The position numbers and the translations under genes are program-made. The notes under the pieces are model-generated. The model was not told the DNA's origin and searched no databases. It saw only the letters and a list, made by a program, of their open reading frames with translations. 64,000 nucleotides of DNA, taken from the NCBI RefSeq assembly GCF_000003855.2, contig NW_003101656.1:618508-682507 (forward strand), read 5' to 3'. This DNA is from Blastomyces gilchristii SLH14081 (Eukaryota; Ascomycota; Eurotiomycetes; Onygenales; Ajellomycetaceae). This document shows, piece by piece, positions 59,448-64,000 of this stretch (positions are counted from its first letter, which is position 1; every line of letters begins with the position of its first letter).

Positions 59448-59497
59448 CCTTCCGCAGATTCACCTACGGAAACCTTGTTATGACTTTTACTTCCTCT
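59448..59497 (-). pseudogene. 50-bp fragment of 18S rRNA gene 3' end
   Basis: The minus strand reads AGAGGAAGTAAAAGTCATAA, CAAGGTTTCCGTAGGTGAAT and CTGCGGAAGG in succession: the conserved last bases of fungal 18S rRNA plus the first ITS1 bases, with two transitions (GTCGTAAC to GTCATAAC; GAACCTGC to GAATCTGC). It stops abruptly on both sides, so it is a dispersed fragment and not an rDNA unit. Confidence 0.88.
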
Positions 59498-60204
59498 GGA
59501 TACATTCTGAGATAGCTCGCCTTCCACTCGATTGAAGTTGCTCTGAGCTCAGGAGCAATCCTGAACAGCTCGGTGAACTCGATGTTTGACAGATAGCGTT
59601 GGTTCGCATTTCTCGCACACCTACACCCGACCCCCTCGCTGGGTTTTCCGGCCATGCGGGACCATGACTGATAGTAGTCCGTCATGATATTACGGGATGT
59701 TCACTCCACTGTGCGGAAAGAGTACACACAGAGGTGTGTAATTAATAATAACACATGGGAGAACGCCTCAATGATGTGCCAATTTGCCTCATGTGAGGGG
59801 GAACCTAATTGGAGGACATCATTGATAAATAGAGGCTTGAAAGCACCTAGTTAACTAAACAAAGATCAATCTACATTCAGGACTTCTTTGGTCTCTCTGC
59901 CTGCTGTTTCCTTCCATGCCCTTCGCGTTATGTGTTGATGTCAAAGAGGATACCAGTGACTGAGAGATGATTCGGAAATAAGGAAACATAGCTCAGCAAG
60001 CAAATTGAAAACCAAGACTACACACCACAACAGGAGGCCCGAGGCCTAAGTATCTGATACGCGCACTGTCAAACACAAAGAGCCTTTGGGAAAAAAGAGC
60101 GAATGTGCAGTTGGCCAGCGACAGCGATACAAATAAAAAAGGAATGTAATAGAAATGAAAGGGACTGCAATTATGAAGAAGACTTGAACCGCCATCATCA
60201 GGAA
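59498..60204. other. Balanced-GC intergenic DNA 3' of host gene
   Basis: No recognised gene. A 73-codon minus-strand frame (59,685-59,464) runs through the 18S fragment; its first part (SNIEFTELFRIAPELRAT) could be a gene relic but nothing supports it. The stretch next to 60,204 would hold the host gene's 3' UTR and terminator. Confidence 0.45.
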
Positions 60205-61504
60205 TCATGACTTCTTGAGATACTCACGCACCCAGTCTGGGTATGTGACATTCCTCCCCATGGCAGTACAACTAAATCGACTGATGTTTGGAGGTGGATT
60301 GTGCTCAAAGCAGTTTCTAAACAAGCCAAATTCGTAAGCATCAAATGAATCAACATATTGTACATCCGGTTCGGCTTTAAATGGTAGAAGATCGCTCGCT
60401 GCTGCAGCGTCGGACACGGGGCATGTTGTAAAAGCAAGTTGTGTGAAAGCATCAAGTTGCTTGTCGGACATCCGCATGATTCCCTCATAAGGGAAATGGA
60501 TCCAGGGAGCTCCAGGCTGCGTTCGGTTAAAATAAGGTACTTTTGAACAAGTTTACAGGATACACAGAAATACTGGCGAGGGATGGGGATTTATACTGAC
60601 CTCACCTGGGGGATTCCCATGTTCAAAAACAACCACTCCCCCAAACAACCTTGTTTCCATCCAGTAGCCGACAAGCTCAATCGGCCCGTGCGGATACAAA
60701 TAAGACTGGAGGTATTTTGGATGTCGGAAGTCCGGAAGCAGAGGTCGTTCGGGGCCTTGATGAGGTGTGTTCTGGTACTTGGACCGGTGAAGTTCTTCAA
60801 AAATGCTGACGGCAAGGTCATGGACCATCGAAACAACCAGGTCGAGGAGACCACGCTGAAAATCCGCAGACGATGGCTGCACAGTAGAGCGCTGGAACCT
60901 CTCGGCGGACTTGGAGACGGTTAGGAATGTATTTCATTAAGTGGACGATGGAATCAGGGCGACTGTGTCGGTTTACGGGAACACATAACATACAGATGCC
61001 TTTATTAGTACGTGTGACAGATCAAACTGTTCTCGTAGAGAGCGAAACATGGATATGGTGTCCTGGCTCGGACCAGTATACTTCGCTATCTCGTCATAGT
61101 CTTCACTAAGGCGGATGCGTCTGCATGCCCTCAAGGCTTTCATGGTCAGTCGGCCATCTATGAGCATGCCAAATGACTGCTCCGCAACCTCTGTCGCGAG
61201 AATGCAGTGAAGCGCCTGGAGCACCCGGCGAGCATGGCAATCGTCTAGATGGAAAAAGGGAACCGTCGTGGGTGGGGATGCGGAGGGGTCACCCATATTG
61301 ACAAATGTCTAAGAGCACGAAGAGCCAGTCAGAGCGCAGACAGAGAAATGTTGAGAGGACAACAAGATGGACTCCTGAGAGATTGCAAATGATATAACAT
61401 CGCCTGACGATCTTTGTTGTTGGACCGGACCGACTAATGTCACGCCTCACTTCAGAAAACCATACCGGAAAATCGACCGGGTTATGGTTGTTCCAGCATG
61501 CCAT
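60205..61504 (-). CDS. Spliced host gene, unknown function (4 exons, ~324 aa)
   Basis: Proposed exons on the minus strand: 61,504-61,466, 61,308-60,994, 60,909-60,601, 60,516-60,205. Introns are 157, 84 and 84 bp, all phase 0, with donors GTATGG, GTATGT and GTCAGT, acceptors TAG, AAG and CAG, and a CTAAC branch site in intron 2. The frame stays open through to TGA at 60,207-60,205. The protein begins MACWNNHNPVDFP and includes HARRVLQALHCILATEVAEQ, GPIELVGYWMETRLFGGVV and YPDWVREYLKKS. No signal peptide or membrane span was evident and no domain recognised. Clean codon use and intact splicing suggest a living gene. An alternative Ala/Gly-rich start at 61,620 joins less well. The donor of intron 3 is weak (an overlapping GTGAGG breaks the frame). 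Confidence 0.7.
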
Positions 61505-61696
61505 TCGGCGACACCGTCGCCGAATGTCACGCCCGTGGCCGCGCCAAGCCCTGTGGCCGCTCCAAGCGGCCCATCACTTCCCTTCGGATAATCCCATCCA
61601 TCTGTAGCGGCGGCCGCCATGGTGGCGTTGTCCTAGCGATCGCTCCGCCTGCACGTGATCTCTTATGTTATTTGCGGAGCGAAGCGAAGCAAATTG
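61505..61696 (-). promoter_or_regulatory. Putative upstream region of the host gene
   Basis: A GC-rich 190 bp between the first exon and the copia LTR. It contains a perfect 11-bp palindrome arm pair (CATTCGGCGAC/GTCGCCGAATG, 3-nt loop, 61,502-61,526) that overlaps the start codon, and alternative ATGs. No TATA box was identified. The copia LTR end lies 193 bp upstream of the proposed start. Confidence 0.4.
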
Positions 61697-61806
61697 TGTA
61701 GGATAGTTGAAGGTTGTATTGATAGATCTATCTACAAGAACATAATATAGTGGTGGGTCACGTGATCCAGTGGGATCACTAACCGCAACAGCCGTAACGG
61801 CCAACA
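61697..61806 (-). repeat. 3' LTR of copia element (110 bp, unmutated)
   Basis: The minus strand begins TGTTGGCCGTTACGG and ends CTATCCTACA. It is preceded in the element's sense by the purine run GAGAGGGGG, a textbook polypurine tract next to an LTR. CpGs intact, in contrast to the pol relic beside it. Confidence 0.78.
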
Positions 61807-63006
61807 CCCCCTCTCAAGATAACAAGAATCACATACAAAAACACCCAAATCATCAAGATAGTCTGTCAAAACCAAATACAAATGTAAAATTAAACATTCT
61901 CAACTCTTACATCTGTAAGGCCTAGTAAAATCATGAATCATATAAATATCACAGTGTTTAGAGATTTAGTGAGTTTATTCACTATTATCTAAGTAGTGAG
62001 AATATATTCTAAATCAATGACTCTCTGATTCAACTGTCAATATGAAAAATAAAAATATATATTAATATGCTTACTTCAGACTGTAATAACTGTTATCTTT
62101 GTAAGATTTATAGTACTCTTATTATTAGTGAGAATCTGTATCAGAGATGTAGTAATGAAGTCAAGCTTAATTATGAAATTTCAGATTTATATTACTTCAT
62201 AGACTCTCTTACTGAGAGTCACATATTCAGTCTCATTAAAACTTAGAGATATACAAGATTGTTTTACTGAATATCATGAAATCAGACTATCTGTAAGCTT
62301 AAAAATATAGCTGAATATTGATTTTCTATTATTATTCAAGAGACTGACTCAATCAGAATCTGAGTAGCTGAAGAGTAGGTAGAAATTATCAGAGAAATTA
62401 AGAGAAATGAAAGAATCAGTAGAAACAGATCTTTTATACAGATTATATCTGTAGAAAATACTCAGATTCATGATCTCTTTTAAATAATATATAATATATA
62501 ATAGAGTCTTTTAACATTGAGATGTTAAATCAATGTTCTGTTAAGTAAGTAGTAAGATAGTATAAGTAATATCAGAATGTGTTTTAACTGTAAGATATTG
62601 TAAGTAATTCACATTATATTGATATCACTGAATTATGAAATCAGTCACTTTCTCAGATATAGAGAAATCATTAATACAGAATTCATTCTCTATTGATATT
62701 TTAATAACAGCTGTATTATCAAGATAGAAATCTTTAATAAGACATTTAATATATTGATAATATATTAAATTAATTTCTTTATCAGAATAATTGACTTTTA
62801 TACTCAAATACTTAGTCAGTTGATATAGATTCTTGACTTTCAATTTCTCACTGAGTATACTTACTAGTCAATCAGCATTCTCAGAAACTTCATATATGAT
62901 GTTAAGATTATTAATATAGATTATTATATAGAGATGACATCTGAATATATAATATCAGAGTGTCAGATTATAGACACTGATTGTAAATTCAAGATCACTT
63001 AACAGA
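61807..63006 (-). pseudogene. Ty1/copia pol relic (RT C-terminus and RNase H)
   Basis: Minus strand. IYINNLNIIYEV at about 62,890-62,925 is the copia RT signature YVDDL with both Asp now Asn. Next LKVKNLYQLTKYLSIKVNYS and YQYIKCLIKDFYLDNTAVIK (62,700-62,840) match the end of copia RT. Then, near 61,950-62,170, LTNNKSTINLTK, SKHINIYFYF and VIDLEYILTT*IIVNKLTKSLN match copia RNase H (pattern D-N-Q-S-A-I-x-L, S-K-H-I-D-I-x-Y-H). A 72-codon open piece is 62,843-62,625. The 5' side is cut by a gypsy B LTR at 63,007. Confidence 0.88.
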
Positions 63007-63315
63007 TGTAAGAGGCCTACGCCGAATAGATTAGTATAATATTGATAAGTCTTATATAACAAAGATAAAAATGTTAGAGAAGAAAAGAAAGAGAAAGTGT
63101 GAGAATCAGTAATTAAGATGAATATTTATACATATATGTGATGGTGTACACGGTGGAGCTTTAAGGCGGAAGAATATACATGCATTTGTAGTGACTGAGA
63201 ATCAGCAATTGAGAATGACTGAGAATCAGAGCATACATATTAAAGAATGAAGTGATTGAAATCTGTAAAGTGTAATAAAATAGTCTATATAATTGATCAG
63301 ACACAGCCTGTCACA
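63007..63315 (-). repeat. 3' LTR of second gypsy B element (309 bp)
   Basis: TG...CA ends, same family as 42,381-42,664 and 47,478-47,792. Confidence 0.88.
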
Positions 63316-64000
63316 TTAGTCTTCTCTTTCAGAAGCAGTTCTCATCAGTCAAGAGTCACTGTTTCAGATAACACAGAACTCAGAGTTCAGATCAGTTAAT
63401 TATAGCTGACTCATTTCACAAGATATTACTGACTGCAGTCACAGAGCCTCTTATTAAGAATATTCTCAATCTTTCACTCAAGCTCATTATCTTCTTCTAT
63501 GATGTCTGATGACTGTCAGTCAGAAGTCAGTTGAGAAGAGAATGAATTGATGACAGTATGATGAAGCAAGCTTGTATGAAATACATCATGAATTTCTGAT
63601 AATATGTTAAGACAGTAGTTATGACTATCTAGAACTTCTATCACTTTATACTTAGTATGACAGTAATCTAGTGTACAAGATGAACATGTGATTTGTATAT
63701 TCTTAAGATTCAATCATATCAGATCTTCTATCTTATATTATTCAGTGATATCTCAGTGAACATTGATTTGATTCTCTTAATCTTATTTCACAGTTATCAT
63801 GAAGATCTCTGCTTAATCACAGGCATCTCAGAGCTTTGTTACTATATTATCAGTGATCTAAATTAAACTGCAGAAATCTGGTGTGAACTGTGTAGTCTCT
63901 AGAAGATTCAACACTTTCATATAATATTCATGTATAAGAAAGAATGAGCTTACATCTGTTGAAACAGTATCTTGACTGTTGATAGCAACCTCTGCATGTA
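63007..64000 (-). mobile_element. Second gypsy B element (3' LTR and pol end; continues beyond window)
   Basis: Minus strand. The 3' LTR spans 63,315-63,007 (TGTGACAGGC...CTCTTACA). The end of pol lies at 63,330-64,000 and is collinear with 46,800-47,470 of the complete B copy. An open piece (63,713-63,516) reads KYKVIEVLDSHNYCLNILSE and FHTSLLHHTVINSF, the integrase C-terminus, and the degraded chromodomain follows at about 63,345-63,500. It is inserted in the copia relic. The LTR keeps CpGs near 63,020-63,024 and at GGTGGAGCTTTAAGGCGG. Confidence 0.9.

Overview
The window is almost entirely a transposon graveyard from a filamentous ascomycete nuclear genome. It has two compositions. About 1-58,000 and 61,860-64,000 are very AT-rich, nearly free of CpG, poor in GG/CC, and full of transition-type damage of the repeat-induced point mutation (RIP) kind: Arg and Trp codons read TGA, Gln reads TAA/TAG, catalytic Asp reads Asn. 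About 58,030-61,860 is a balanced-GC island with one spliced host gene. Lineage is not provable here. A Eurotiomycete or Onygenales-like isochore genome is only a guess. No bacterial, viral or CRISPR system was seen.

Layout. 1-5956: Ty3/gypsy family A copy A1 (minus), running off the left edge. 6363-6620: orphan LTR (R1). 6621-6919: hAT end fragment. 6920-18,111: family C gypsy (minus), split by a full-length Tad1/I-like LINE (7298-14,940, 15-bp target duplication) and by a tRNA-derived SINE (15,539-15,914, perfect 11-bp duplication). 18,112-36,790: nested family A stack. A2 (plus) is broken by A4 (minus), which is broken by the complete A3 (plus, 24,187-32,423) and by a 506-bp hAT miniature element. 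36,791-55,387: hAT2, a second LINE (minus) with a complete chromodomain gypsy B inside it (42,381-47,792), then a 5.8-kb hAT carrying a ruined transposase. 55,388-57,868: 3' end of a family A copy, a family R1 5' end with gag traces, gypsy B LTR relics and another hAT miniature element. 58,127-58,378 is an assembly gap. The island then holds a miniature LTR element (58,444-58,878), a 50-bp fragment of 18S rDNA, and a four-exon host gene of unknown function (minus, 61,504-60,205). 61,697-63,006: 3' part of a Ty1/copia element (minus). 63,007-64,000: 3' part of a second gypsy B (minus), leaving the window.

Relations. The large hAT is the probable source of the short hAT copies, which share only its ends. 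The LINE and the SINE share an (AAT)n tail, so the LINE is the likely driver of the SINE. Repeated families are mutated, whereas apparently single-copy sequence (SINE, miniature LTR element, copia LTR, the LINE 5' end, host gene) is clean. This fits a duplication-dependent mutator. The least expected finding is family A: 167-bp LTRs that keep CpG-rich cores in all copies, and about 2.2 kb of extra sequence after pol with reading frames conserved between copies.
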